Part shown: positions 22,017 through 34,523 of the stretch, piece after piece
How the letters are laid out: each line of letters begins with the position of its first letter
How positions within the stretch are numbered: the stretch's first letter is position 1
Origin: Agaricus subrufescens
Lineage: Eukaryota > Basidiomycota > Agaricomycetes > Agaricales > Agaricaceae
Assembly (NCBI GenBank): GCA_029945375.1
Contig: CM057067.1
Location: 1,302,001-1,366,000, forward strand
Reading direction: 5' to 3'
Length of the DNA stretch: 64,000 bases
Notes under the pieces: generated by a model
The model's database searches: none
What the model saw: the letters and a program-made list of their open reading frames with translations, nothing else
Told to the model about the DNA's origin: nothing
Translations under genes and position numbers: made by a program

Positions 22017-23402
22017 TGTTATGGCCCCAGCCATTTTATGCGTGAAAATATACGTTTAATGCGGTTAGGTGTACGTATTAAGTTCAGGAATGAACAATCG
22101 ATCACCCAGTTAGAGATAATCTCAGTCGAGGACATGTGTGAAGAAAGGTTGATCTAGGGGACAGTCGAGATTGCATCCGCGATTCCTAGTAGGAAAACTG
22201 TACTGCTAGGGGAAATATAATTGCGTTTGAGGACTTTAAAATGGAAGTCTCGAGGCTGAGTCTAGAGAGACTTTATTGGGAATTATCATCAAGACTGGCT
22301 ATAGGATGGCTCAAGGACTTAGTGGAATGCGGTTCCTTCAGCGGACCTTATGCTAAACTGAATCTATAACTACTACCTGCCTAATAAGGAAAGGGCTAGG
22401 AAGTAGACGACTTACACATGTCGAGACTGAATTAACCTGAAGCAAGACTGTTGGAATTGTCGGTCGAGACTCTGGATCAGGCGGAAATAGTGATAATCTC
22501 GAAGCAACTAAAGGCGAGATAGAAGCGTAGTCTAATCGAGGACATCTTATCGACGGGATAATCAGTGGGGGATGTGCCTCGAGAGTTTCTAGACTAGGGT
22601 TTAGGGTTGGAAGCTCGTTAGCCAATGAGGGGCGGGAGATTAGACAAGTGCGATGTTCGGTCGAGGAGACTGAATAGTCGAGACTGTTGATTGGTGGAGG
22701 AAGATGAGTCGAGGAGACTATACCCATTCAGTGCTGGATACGGACTTGGTTATCTGTTTCATATTTGTTTATTTTGTCTCAGTTTTTTTTTATTGTGTAT
22801 CGTATATAGTCGCCAGTCGAGGACGAGGTTTGGCATCGAATCTTTGCCCAAGCGCTGTGTGAGTGAAATCAAGTTTGGTTAAACTTTGCAGTGTTCTAAG
22901 CATTTCTTAAAGTTCTTTCTCGACTTGGAAGGTCTTGTGTTCTGCTCGAGAGAGTATCTTCACTGGTCTAATAGGATCACGATAGCATTTGGTGCTAGCT
23001 CGACTTGTCTTGCAGTCTGTCTTGAAGCGTGAAGGCAGGTCAAGGCTCTCCGAGTTTGTTGAGGCATCACTAGGGTGGACTCGCTACCCCTCCTAGATAG
23101 GTGTCTAACCCATCCTATTGAGGACAGTCGTCGTGAGCTTAGCCACTTGTCACGAAGGTTCTAATTGAAATGGCATAGGTCTGGAAGAGGTCTCTATTCA
23201 GTCGAGACTTGTTTCACATTTCTATTCTACCCCTATTTTCATTTAATACTTAATCGAGATGCTTACTTTCACTTTCTTTCTGATTTATTCTCCCCACGAA
23301 CCGCACTCGAGACTCGGTGTAATTCAAAGGGTTGCATTCACATTCGATTTTATATTTTTTTTATATTTTATTTTCCATGTTTACACTGATCTAGTCTCTT
23401 CA
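22017..23402 (+). mobile_element. Solo LTR, copy 1 (plus orientation)
   Basis: About 1386 bp beginning TGTTATGGCCCCAGCC and ending TAGTCTCTTCA, about 95% similar by eye to the reverse complement of 36718-38097. Ends are TG...CA as in LTRs. No clear target duplication is seen here (GATGG versus ACGGA), so the flanks are rearranged or mutated. Open frames inside (for example 22353-22727 minus, 22691-22882 plus) recur in the other copy only as LTR sequence and are not genes. Confidence 0.75.
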
Positions 23403-23487
23403 ACGGATCACTCGTTAATTACATAATTGATTCCATATGATTGATTATCAACTTGGGCACGATTGGCCTATTACAGCGACCCCATTG

Positions 23488-26032
23488 ATGCTCTTAGAAA
23501 CATTCAAATCCTTAGTTGCCTGCTTCAGGAAGCATGACACCACCCAGAGCCAACTGCTCAACTTTGCACCCCAATCACAATCTTCAGTGGTCGAACCTAC
23601 TCACTCCAGCCCGAGATCATCTGTCGCAACCTCACATCATGAAAACCCAACTTTGTGTTCATCAACTTCACTAATCACACCACCTATCAGTGAGTCAAAA
23701 TATGTGTGTGTTTATGATTTAGAGTACTTGGTAACCATATGATAAGCAACCAGGCCTACTTTGGCATCTAGTTTTCTTGAGAGTTCGCATCACAATGTCT
23801 TCAATAATCCAACAATGGTCTCCATCTCCAACACATTTGACTCTGGAGGGGGACCCAGTATGCAGACCAATGCTATTACTATTGTCCCCTGTCTAAGATT
23901 TGTTTAGTTATGCAGCTACTGGAAAGTAAAACAATTTGAGGCGCCAAACATGATTCATCCGCTTGCTATCCTCCTCCAAAGTGCCACCCAGAGACTTGAA
24001 AAAGTCTGAGAGGAGAGATCGTTCACTGGGTTGTCAATTCTAGGCGCAGCTGGAGGATGTTTTATGTTCTTGGTCCAGCGGGAGTTGGGAAATCCGCCGT
24101 GGCTCAGTCAGTTGCAGATGAGGTTGACTGCCTTGGTGCTTCTTGCTTCATATCTCGACCAAACTGATGAAATGATCCAGATGGTGTCATTCCTACTCTT
24201 GCGTACCAACTTGCTGTCAAACACACTGCCTACAAACGCATCATCACAGAGAAACTCGCTCACGATCCCACTATCTTGAGAAAGACTTGCCGAGTTCAGT
24301 TCAAAGAGCTCCTTACTGACCCATTTCATACTATCATGACCCAAGATGTCTCGGCTACCCGGAACCCACTTTTGATCATCATTGATGGACTGGACATGTG
24401 CGAGAACCTGAGGGCACAGTGCGAATTCATTGAACTCATTGGGGATCACGTTTGTTCTTTCCCCGAGTTCCCCCTGTTGTGGTTGATCTGTAGTCGACCA
24501 GAATCACACCTCAAATACACACTGTCGCAGACAGACTTTCAGGTCACCTGTAGGCGGGAAGAGATATCAGTTGATGACGAGGAGGGCTGTTGTGATGTTT
24601 CATTATATCTTTGAGGCAAGTTTCGGGACATTTGGTCAAGGCACCAAGATTCACTTGATTGTGATTGGCCACTGGAAACTGATCTTTTGCAAATTGCTAC
24701 TGCTGCATCTGGTCTTTTTGCGTGTGCTTCCACTGTTGTTCATTTTGTAGATGATGCCAACGCAGGTGATCCATCAAGCCAGCTGCAATTCTGCATGAGA
24801 GCCCTTGGAGGTTCTCACACATCAGGCGACCGAAACCTGTATCATACCCTTGACCTCCTCTACCAGCACATACTTTCCTCTGTCCCTTCAAATACCCTAC
24901 AAATTACAATAAAAATCTTAGGAATGTTAATCTTATATCCACAAAGTGGTCCCTCCAAATCTGCCCAAGGATTAGCCAATTTTTTCCTAATAGGAAAGGC
25001 TGCTTTCTACCATGCATTGAAACAATTACACTCAGTAGTCTGCATTCCAGCTCCATCTGATGCTTTCATGAAGAATATCGAATTTTATCATGCTTCTTTT
25101 GCAGAATTCCTCAGGGACCCTGGACAATCAGGTGGTTTCTGCCTTGACGAGACTGTGATACACTATGATATTGTGCTTACCAGCCTCTGTTGGCAGACGG
25201 ATTTTGAGTGTGAAATACAAGGTATCTATTCTTGATTGTATCAAGCAGGCATTCATTAACGTTCTTGTTTTATTCCCTTCTCTCTACTAGATGTCATCTG
25301 GGTCTCACCATCAGAAGATACACAAACCTGCCTTCAACATACCAGATCACAGTCTCTGGATCCGTTGTGGATTGCATGTTCTCACATTAGCAGAGAGAAC
25401 GCCATCAACTTATACCAAGAGCTGCAGAAGTTTGATTTCAAACTTCTAGGCCATCTTATTCCTGACAGATGGAGGTTCTATGAATTTCTGAGCTGGCTTG
25501 GTGAACAAGTGAGTGTGTCCCTGGAAAATGATGTTCATTTGTTGTCCTTGACAACTGAATACCAGGAAGCAAATTCTTTGCCTCCAAGGATATTAAGCTC
25601 TCTGAATAGCTTTGACAGCTGTAATGAAATTACTTTCACCTACGTCCATATATCAGTGGAAAATTTTGCCGACTTTGTCATTCAAGGTCGCCCCATCACC
25701 AAGGCAAGCAAATTTCACTTTGACCTAGGGAGTGGAGAAAGGTTTTGACATGTACATGTTATATTAGAGTAAGTTCAGAGTATTAAGTACACCCAGACAC
25801 TGACATGCTTGTACACAACCCGCATCACGGATAACTGTGAGTGGCTATCATTGTCAGAGTTCCTGGGGATGGCAGCTAAAAGAATTCCTTGTTTGAAGGT
25901 AGCTACCAGATCTTCAGAGCGTTGAGATTTGCATTTAGAACCCCATAGTTATTGAACGGGTCGGCACCCTTGGGCTGGGTACAACAAATGGAGGTTCCAT
26001 AGCAGAGGAACGAGGCGAGCAACCCTATATTG
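23488..26032 (+). pseudogene. NACHT-A pseudogene rich in CGA-to-TGA stops
   Basis: Leader exon from ATG 23488 (MLLETFKSLVACF...) with donor at about 23691, linker exon, NACHT exon broken at 23937 (TGA), near 23998, near 24167 and at 24612 (TGA), then module exons to about 25745. A last exon at about 25957-26032 carries peptides recalling GTTNGG-SIAEE. Walker A (GPAGVGKSA) and Walker B (LLIIIDGLDMC) codons survive. Several stops lie where better copies read CGA or CGC, suggesting C-to-T decay. No product expected. Confidence 0.85.
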
Positions 26033-26308
26033 ACCAGTGATTGAGGCAATTACTCCGTTAGTATTGATGCTAGACTTTTGCGCTAATGTCGTACATGAGG
26101 ATGCATGTCAGATTCCTCTGTATAAGTAGTGAGGTAGATATAAAGTAAGATTTCCTTGGTTTTATGTTATTTGTCTGGAATGAGCGACAACATTCATGTA
26201 CACCAAGTACTGGACAACTGTAGAATATATTACAATGTCAAGGACATGCACAGTCCATCAGAGTCCATATTTTGTAGCACCTCCAAACGATGGACAATCA
26301 ATATTAGC

Positions 26309-26560
26309 TTATGCTGTAATATCAGAATCAGGCTCTACTTCCTCCTTTGTGTACATGCCTTTGACTTGGAGCTTTTCAAAAAAGCATTTGATGTGTGGAA
26401 CTGGGCAACTGGTGATAATCCATGCGATAAGAGAGGTAGGGTATGTGATGCAGGATTCCACGATCAGCTCAAGGAGTTTTTGCTGAGTGAATGGGTTATG
26501 CAATAGTTGAGACTATCAATGACCATCAGGTGAAGAGGTGCTTGAGCATGAATGGTTTAA
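26309..26560 (-). pseudogene. Fragment of minus-strand NACHT gene
   Basis: The minus-strand peptide NPFTQQKLLELIVES...KEEVEPDSDITA matches the 3' end of the double-NACHT gene at 47367-49703 (DNPFTQQKLLELIVDF... ending DSDIIA) including its stop and 3' flank. Upstream NACHT sequence is lost. The whole stretch 25760-26560 parallels 46860-47660. Confidence 0.75.
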
Positions 26561-26859
26561 TGATAAAATTATTGAACTGTACTGTCAGTTTGCCTTCACT
26601 CCCACATCAGAATTTTCCACTGTAGAGACTCGGATTGTGTTTACCACGCTCCCTGTATTAGCTGCGAGTGGACACTTGACATTGGATCCTTCACCTTGTC
26701 AGATACCACCACCTCTAGGTGATCCTGTATGTACATCAGCAAATCAGCTCAAATACTGTAGACCTTACATCATAAACAAACATTGTATTGCAATCAAAGA
26801 GAATGTGAATGCTTACATTGTGGTAAAGTGAAATGAATGGACATACAATTCAAATAAAG

Positions 26860-27006
26860 AATACAATCATGGTACAATTTATTTTTTTAAGATTACAATC
26901 TTTTGAAAAGCATACAATCATGTCACAGTTTATTTTTTGAGATTACCATCTTTTGAAAAGCATACATCCATGCTTCAATTTTTGATATGGGATTACAAGC
27001 ATGACT
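26860..27006. repeat. Tandem AT-rich repeat
   Basis: About two and a half imperfect units of roughly 58 bp, each with GATTAC(A/C)ATCTTTTGAAAAG and GCATAC. No gene is seen from 26560 to 27170 apart from this. Confidence 0.6.
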
Positions 27007-27170
27007 CCAACAATGAAGTTAAATTGTATATGAATCTAACATTATGCAAGGGGCAAGGGTAGGGTAGTGTTGATGGTGTGTAGCAGCAGCTGGGGGACTT
27101 AGAAATTTTCGAGTTTTTTCAAATGTGTGTATATATTTGATCTATGTACCAAGCAAATAACTCAGTGCCT

Positions 27171-27260
27171 TGGCTCAGGTGTTCAAGTGTCTTGCTGTGT
27201 GGTCTCGTTTGTCAGGATGTCCTGGGTCCGATTCCCAGTGGTGCCAATCAGCTGAACTGC
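27171..27260 (+). mobile_element. tRNA-derived SINE head (Pol III A and B boxes)
   Basis: TGGCTCAGGTG (27171-27181) fits the tRNA A box and GGTCCGATTCC (27225-27235) the B box. The B box lies in a T-arm with a 5-bp stem (CTGGG/CCCAG) and 7-nt loop. I find no acceptor-stem pairing, so it is not a working tRNA. The long A-B spacing suggests a Ser/Leu-type ancestor. The 3' extent is unclear; sequence to about 27440 may be the SINE body. Confidence 0.5.
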
Positions 27261-27365
27261 CCATATATGGGTTCTCCCTCAGCTCATGCTGTTATAATAT
27301 GGCTCTATTAGGTAATATATTTTGCCATCCTCAGCAGTATAAGATTGTATATATGGTATACATTG

Positions 27366-27419
27366 CAGATGCTGGTATAGATGGTATTCATCACAGATGC
27401 TGGTATAGATGGTATTCAT
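27366..27419. repeat. 28-bp direct repeat, two units
   Basis: Two copies of CAGATGCTGGTATAGATGGT plus ATTCAT at 27366 and 27394, two bases apart. Possibly internal to the SINE-like element. Confidence 0.75.
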
Positions 27420-27799
27420 ACCAGGTACCTTACATTTTTATGGATTGACTGCCCATAATAGTTCAGCTTGTCAAAGACTTTAGAGATGGGCGGTGATGTT
27501 AGAGATTATTGGTAAGTTATAAGGCCTTAACATCTCTGAGCCGGTTTGCTGATGTATGTATTTAGCGAGCCAGAGTAGCCAATAACCGCAGAATAGGGAC
27601 CTGCGTTTCTGCAGAGGAATGTTTTTTTTTTCGCAATTCATATCATATGGTTCTAAATAATCCTTATGGTTAGGACGGAGAATCGCTGCAGTGTTTTTCC
27701 AAAGGTGTGATGGATGATAGTTATTATTAGCACGTGTGATGATCCAAGGCACTGCTTGGTTGATTCTTTTCGACCTCGGATCCACTTCCACTTTGGTGA

Positions 27800-29060
27800 T
27801 GCTACCTGTGAAGTGAGTGGTTCTGCAACATATTATCCCATCCTCTACTTACTTATGCCATGTAGTCCTCGCTGGGTCTAACCCACGTCATGACTTTCTG
27901 GCGCAGGAAGTAAAACAACATTACTTGCAATGAGCAATACCCATCTACATAAATTCTGGTCAGCAGCACACACCCACCCACTCTTTTTCATGGCAAATCC
28001 TCCCAATGATGGCAAAATATCTCCACTACCCGATCTTCAGTAACTCAAATCCTTGACACTTGCTCAAGTAACTCTCTTGCGCCCTGACACTGTTGCAGAA
28101 AATATCATGAAATTTGGTATGGTTCTACTCTTTGCCCCTCTCCCTAGCTGACCTTCGTTTTTGGAACTTGAATCTGTTAAGCCAGTTAATGCTATCGACA
28201 CAGTCTCTGGGAACCTCAATTACAAAGGTCACACATTGAAGACACCGCTACGAGGCGCGTTGCCCTGGAGAACCCTAATAGCGGTATTCCACCTGATGTT
28301 GACCACACGGAGTCTAGAGTGTTGCATAAAAACAAGCGGGTTATTTTATGCTAGGGAAAGTTTGGGCATATCATTGAAGGAGGTCGTGTCATTGAGGATG
28401 GCATTCTAATTTAACAGGATTCGCAACACTTCAACGTGGGTCGAGATTCAATGTGCATCTCATGTACAATCTAAAGCATGATTTTGATTGCCTCAGGTCA
28501 ACTTATTCAGCTTGTTCTCTCTTCAGCGTGCCTTTAGGAATGAATTCTTGCAGCTTAGTGCATCATCATGCATCAGCAGTATCATATAATCTTCAGGAAA
28601 CATGGTGTCAAGTGAATCTTTGTACGATCCCTTCACTGCTGCAATGTACAATGGCGCTACAGAATCTGTATATATCAAGGCCTGTGTTGTCATTGCATAA
28701 CAGGGTGAGTCGCGCAGTAATCTCACATTAGGCACAGGAATATCTTACCCATGTAGTCAAAGAGCCTCCGAATCAATTCGAACATAGAGGACGCTAGCAA
28801 TTGCAATTGTGTCCATGGATAGAGAAACCTGAGGATCAGATGAAGTTTGGGTTTTTGCAACTTGTGGTGGGGGCACCATGCAGCAAGGCATGTCAATAGC
28901 GCAGAGGCAATGAGCTTTTTGATGCACAAAGAAATTCTCATTGTATTGCTTAACAGCTGTAGATCTGCTCGTGCTGGTTCGTAAACATGGAAGCTATGAA
29001 GGGATGAATCATCATATTGATGGTTCCCTTCGAAATAACAACGAGTGATACCCATAGCAT
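27800..29060. repeat. Leader block of NLR cassette, copy 3
   Basis: Counterpart of 1361-2750, equally without an intact frame. It carries the same landmarks (CCATGTAGTCCT, CCTGACACTGTTGCAGA) and ends near GAGTGCACGTGGTTAAAA at about 29135, 90 bp before the ATG at 29222. Confidence 0.6.
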
Positions 29061-29221
29061 CCATAGATGCATCGTCTTATGAGAATCACAATGTGCTGGT
29101 CTCTCAAGTGCTCAAGCGCTCAATGCTTCTTCTGAGTGCACGTGGTTAAAAGCTCATGAAGGTCACTCGCTGTCACGATTGATTCTTCCTACACTATTGA
29201 TTGATTGACTTTGCTGCAGCG

Positions 29222-29965
29222 ATGTCCTTGAAAGCGTTGTTTTGCCGCTCCAAAAAACCCAAGGCAGCGTCTGTGACCCAGTCTGGCCCCCCAGATCATT
29301 CATCAACAGGCGGACCCAGCCAGGCACCCGGCCCCGGACCCATATCAGGATCTTCCCCTTTAGAGACTTGATCTGCCCCTGCTGCACTCGCCACATCCGT
29401 CGTCGCGGCCCTCAACGAACATTTGACCCCACATACATCAATTTTGCCACCTGCAGGTGAGTTCATAAGCATGTGTTCAGTGAGTCAGAGTAATAAGTTG
29501 CTGTAGAACACTCCAGAGAACCCAAGGCAGTCCCCTCATATTATCCATCAACAGATGCACCCAGCCAAACACCTGGCCCTGGAACCATATTGGGACCTTC
29601 CCCTTTAGAGACTCAATCTACACCTGCCGCACCTGCCGCATCCTTTGTTGCAACCACAAATGAACATTTGACCCCACATGTGTCAAGTTTGCCACCTGCA
29701 GGTGAGTTCATATGCTTGTGTTCAGTGAGTTAGAGTAAAAAGTTACCATAGAACACTTTAAAGAACCCAAGGCAGCGTGGGTGAACCAGCCTGTCCCCTC
29801 ATATTATCCATCAACAAACGCACCCAGCCCCGGACCCATATTAGGATCTTCTTCCCTTTTAGAGACTCAATCTATGCCTGCCGCACCTGCCGCATCCTTT
29901 GTTGCAACCACAAATGAACATTTGACTCCACACGTGTCAAGTTCTCCAATCCCACCTCCCATAGG
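29222..29965 (+). repeat. Triplicated first exon of NACHT gene
   Basis: Three tandem copies, about 240 bp apart, of a Pro/Thr-rich coding stretch (PSTDAPSQTPG-like, then AAPAASFVATTNEH) each ending in a donor (CAGGTGAGTTCAT at 29455 and 29699; ATAGGTGAGCCCAT at 29962). Only the first has the ATG. Confidence 0.7.
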
Positions 29966-32900
29966 TGAGCCCATATGCTTGCATTCAGCAACTCAGAGTA
30001 ATTGGTAACCCAGGAGGAGTACCTGGCCTTGCTCCGTCTCCTCGTTTCCTCGAGAATGCCCAAAATTTTGCCATTAATAATTCTACAATGATCGCTGAGA
30101 TGAATATCTTCAACTCTGTAGGAGGAGCAGGTACGCAGTCCAATGATACCATCATTATTCACCGTCTTAGACTTCATTAGCCATCCAATTGCTAGAAAGT
30201 AAAATGATTCGCAGTGCTGGACATGACTCACTCGCTCGGTACCCTCCACCAAAGTGTCATCCAGGCACTCGCGAAAGTTTGAAAAGCAAAATCTTTTCAT
30301 GGGTTGCCAATCCCCAGTGTAGCTGGAGGGTGTTCTATGTTCTTGGTCCCGCAGGAGTTGGAAAATCTGCTGTTGCACAGTCAGTTGCAGAAGAGATCGA
30401 TTGCCTCAGTGCTTCTTGCTTCATATCTCGACCGAATCAACGAAATGATCCTAATGGTGTTATTGTGACTCTTGCACATCAGCTTGCTGTCAAATACGCT
30501 GCCTACAAACGTATTATCTCGGGGAAACTTGCTGATGATTCCACGATATTGGAAAAGACTCGGAGGGTTCAGTTCAAAGAACTCCTCATTGACCCTTTCC
30601 AAACTATCATGACCCAGGACGTTGCAGTTGTCCAAAAACCTATCTTGATCATCATTGATGGCCTAGACAAGTGCAAGGATCTGAAAGCGCAATGCGAGTT
30701 CATTGAGCTTATTGGCAACCACATCCGCTCTTTCCCCAACTTTCCCTTGTTATGGTCAATCTGTAGCTGGCCAGAATGGCACCTCAAACACACACTGTCA
30801 CAAGCAGATTTTCAGGTCACTTGTAGGTGGGAGGAGATATCGGTAGCTGACGAGGAAGGTCACAAGGATGTCTTACTATATCTTCAGGGCGAGTTTTGGG
30901 ATATTCAAGACCAAAATTATCTTGACTGCGACTGGCCTTCGGAAAGCCATCTTCTACAGATTGCTACTGCTGCATCTGGGTTATTTGCCTTTGCTGCCAC
31001 TATAGCTCACTTTGTCAGTGATACTGAGACAGGCGATCCAGAAAGACAATTGAAGGTCTGCATGGATGCGTTGAAAGGTTCTCGAGCATCGTCTGGCCAA
31101 AATCCATACCTCACCCTTGACTTTCTCTATCATTATATACTGTCCTCTGTTCATCCCTCAACACGGCCAACTACAATGAAAATCTTGGGAATGTGTATTT
31201 TATACCCAAATGGTGGTCCCTGTCAATCCACCCAGGCGCTGGCAAATTTTTTTGGTCTCCGAAAGGCTGCTTTCTATCATGTACTGAAGCCACTACATTC
31301 GGTACTCCTCATTCTGAGTCCTTCTTCATCTGACGCTTTTACAACAAGTATTGAGTTTTATCATGCTTCATTTGCCGATTTCCTCACAGACCCTGCGCGC
31401 TCCAGTGAATTCTGCCTTGACAAGGCGGTACATTATGATATTGCCCGCACAGTGCTTCTTTGGCACACGGGTGTAGAGCAGAAATTGCAAGGTATTTGTC
31501 CTTGGTCATGTCAAACATAAGCTTTTTACGTACTTGTTTTATGCCTTCTTAGGTGATATATGGCTTCCACCATTGGGAGATGCACAAGCATGCATCAAAT
31601 GCACCCAATCCCATTCTCTGACTGTCTTGTGGGAAGCTTGCTCCCGTGTTGAAGGAGAGAACACTGTCGGTTTGTACCAAGAGCTGCAGAACTTCAATTT
31701 CAAGGTTCTAGACAGCTCCATTCCAGCTGAATGGCGATTTGGTGATTTTCTGAGCTGGCTTGATATCCTTGTGAGCACATGCCTAGAAATGATGTTTTTC
31801 ATTGATCCTGACTACTTGATACCAGGACGCAGATTCTTCGACTCAGAAACTGTTAAACCCTCTGAATACAAATGACATCTGTTATAAAAACAACACCACC
31901 ACCCAAAAAAATACCACCACCCAAGTCTATGTTCCAAGGGAGAAGTTACCTGACTCCGTCACTCGAGGGCCTGGCTACGAAACTGAAGATGACTTTGACC
32001 TAGATCAAGACAATACCCAAATATTTTTTCTACAGCAAAGAAGGTCTGTTCACAATACCTGGGTTCACTTTGACCTAGGGAATGGGGAAAAATGTCAACA
32101 TATACATATCGAGTAAGTCCCGAGTATAAAGCACTGCCAGACACTGACCAGTTTGTGTCCAATCTACCTCTCTAAAATATATCACAACCAGTGAATATAA
32201 GCGCAATATCTTTTCCATCACCTTTACTGATCACCAATTCTCCTAGTCATGGCGACATTCCTGAAGGAAACAATCCCTGGAGCAGTGTTTGATTCATCCA
32301 GTCGTGATCCACCACCTTGATGTCATCCCGGAACATGTCTGGCTATCCTCGAACGGTGTCTATATTTCATTGCCAACTGTGGCAGCGTGAAAAGGATGCA
32401 CTGGGTGGTTGGCGCAGCTGGAGCTGGAAAATCGGCCATCATGCAGAGTGTTGCAGAGTCTCCAAAACTCCAAGTGATCTACCATGCATCTGTCTTTTTT
32501 TCAGTACCCAATGGACATGATGAAGGAACGAAAGCCATCATAACCATTTCCTACCAATTTGCAGTTCAATCCAAGGCATATCGGCAGGTCATTGAACGAG
32601 AGATTGCTCATGATCCGTCCCTCCTTCAATCGTCAATGGCAAGACAGTTCAAGGGGCTAATCGTTGACCTGTTCATCCACAACATGCAACTGAAATCTGC
32701 TGGTCGCGCACTGGTCATCATTGATGGCCTTGATGAATGCAGCAGCTCTCACTCCCAATTGGAGCTCCTTCGTCTCATTTCTGATTTCTGCATAACATAT
32801 CCTTCTTCTCCGCTTGTATGGCTTGTTGCTAGTCGCCCTGAGCCACACATCACTTCCTTCTTCTCCCGATGGAATGTCATACCATCGTATGAGAAGGAGG

Positions 32901-34398
32901 AAATTCCAGTAGATTCTGAAGAGGGTCGCGCTGATGTTGAGCCATTCCTTCGTGCTGAATTGATGGAGATTAAAGAGGCAGCAAATATACTCGACCCATA
33001 GTGGCCCAAGCAACAGGATTTATGGAAACTCGCCAATGCTGCAGGTGGATTTTTTGCATATGTGTGAAAAGTCACAAGATATATTGGTGACTGGAGGGTT
33101 GGAAGTCCAGTCTCGCAGTTTGATGATGTGATGTATGCTATTGATGCACTACCAATAGCGGGTTTGTCATGAGAGGAACACCCGATGGCCTTACTTGATG
33201 CATTGTATGACCGGATTCTGTACAAATTCCCTCCCGAAATCATGGTCAACACCCGAAAAATATTATTGGTTTTGGGTTCTCGTAATTGGGATGTGGCTTT
33301 CAGGCGGCCTGGCACTGGAGAAAATTTCATTGTACTGTGTAATTGGCTGGGCATAGGGGCCAATGAAGCTTATGTGACCATGGACCATCTCCGTTCTGTT
33401 TTTTGTGTCCCACCAAGGGAAAAGGCCCACAAAGACCTACCTAGAGTATACCATCAATCATTCATTCACTACATACACCGGTCCGAGTTATTCTCCAATT
33501 TCCAACAGGAAGCTCGACAGCTCGAGGCTCATTGTGCGCTCAGAATCCTAACGGAAGCCCACGATGGCATAGATTCAGGTGACCTGGGTTATGGATCCTT
33601 CTATGGCATTTTGCATCGTGGCCCCAGTACTGGAAGTGGGATGTCACTAACTTGGCTGGCTGAAGTAAGTGGTTGGAATGACAACAAAACGAGGTTGAAG
33701 ATGTATCAATTGGCGATTGGAAGTGTTGTCACTGGGATACGTCTTGGAGATCTGGAATTTGAGAATGAGTTTTTGTTTTTCTCTTGATAACACGGTTCCA
33801 AGCGTATAACAACAATACTCCGTATCGTCATTTGTGTGACTTGGTGTTTGTGAGTCGTCCACAATTTGTCTTCCCATGTCTGTATCGCTGAAACTATACA
33901 TGAGGGTGAAACTTTACATCCTGCTTTCATGGCGCACGGTCTACTCAAGCAAATACCTCTCAGTATTATTGTTGTTCCAGAATCAGACCATTTTCCAGAT
34001 GTCAAGCTGCAGTTCCATCGTCCCTCTACGATAGTAACAAACTTATCTGATCCGTGGCAACCCACTTGCACAGTGAGTGAATTATTCGTTTTTGCGGCAC
34101 GTATTGAACTAGTGTCATGTAGCATGAACGGGTAGGTAAATGGGAGAAAGGACAAGACAAGAGCTGGATGACCATGTTTGATTGACAAGATTGCGATATC
34201 TGTTTCAAGCGATTGAGATGCCAGGTGGAGAGGATGTGATCCCTTGACCAAACCATCTGGGTTTTGTTCACTTCCACTGGAAGTTGTTGTGTAGAACTCT
34301 GGTTTGCTGATCCGGAGGATGATGTGTCAGAGTGGGCATACTGGTTTTGGTGTGAAATCCCGTTGGAGGGACATAGAAAACTTGGGAGTCCTGTATGA
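29222..34398 (+). pseudogene. Double-NACHT gene (cassette copy 3), NACHT-B broken
   Basis: Leader exon from ATG 29222 is stopped by TGA at about 29369 and is repeated twice downstream. The NACHT-A exon (about 30180-31492) is intact: Walker A GPAGVGKSA, Walker B ILIIIDGLDKC. Its module exons (about 31552-31770 and 31828-32113) are also open, with an unusual Asn/Thr-rich insert and the ending CQHIHIE. The micro-exon region has lost its AG and donor. NACHT-B (from about 32249) carries stops at 32318 (TGA for CGA), 32999 and near 33067 and 33170. Its Walker A GAAGAGKSA and Walker B ALVIIDGLDEC are still readable. C-terminal exons are recognisable to TGA 34396. The NACHT-A half could still be translated from a downstream ATG. 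Confidence 0.8.
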
Positions 34399-34523
34399 TG
34401 TATGACGAAATACATTGTCATCTACCAAACCGAAAAAGCTGTTGTAGGGTTGAAGCACGTGATTGAAGGGTTGATTGACAATCGATCAATTCTGCCGACC
34501 TGATCAATTGTTCCACTCAAGCA

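Noticed and set aside
22353..22882. Open frames of 124 and 63 codons
   Set aside because: They lie within the solo LTR and recur in its second copy; hydrophobic runs come from T-rich LTR sequence.
27171..27260. Functional tRNA gene
   Set aside because: T-arm is good but no acceptor stem or clear anticodon stem can be paired.
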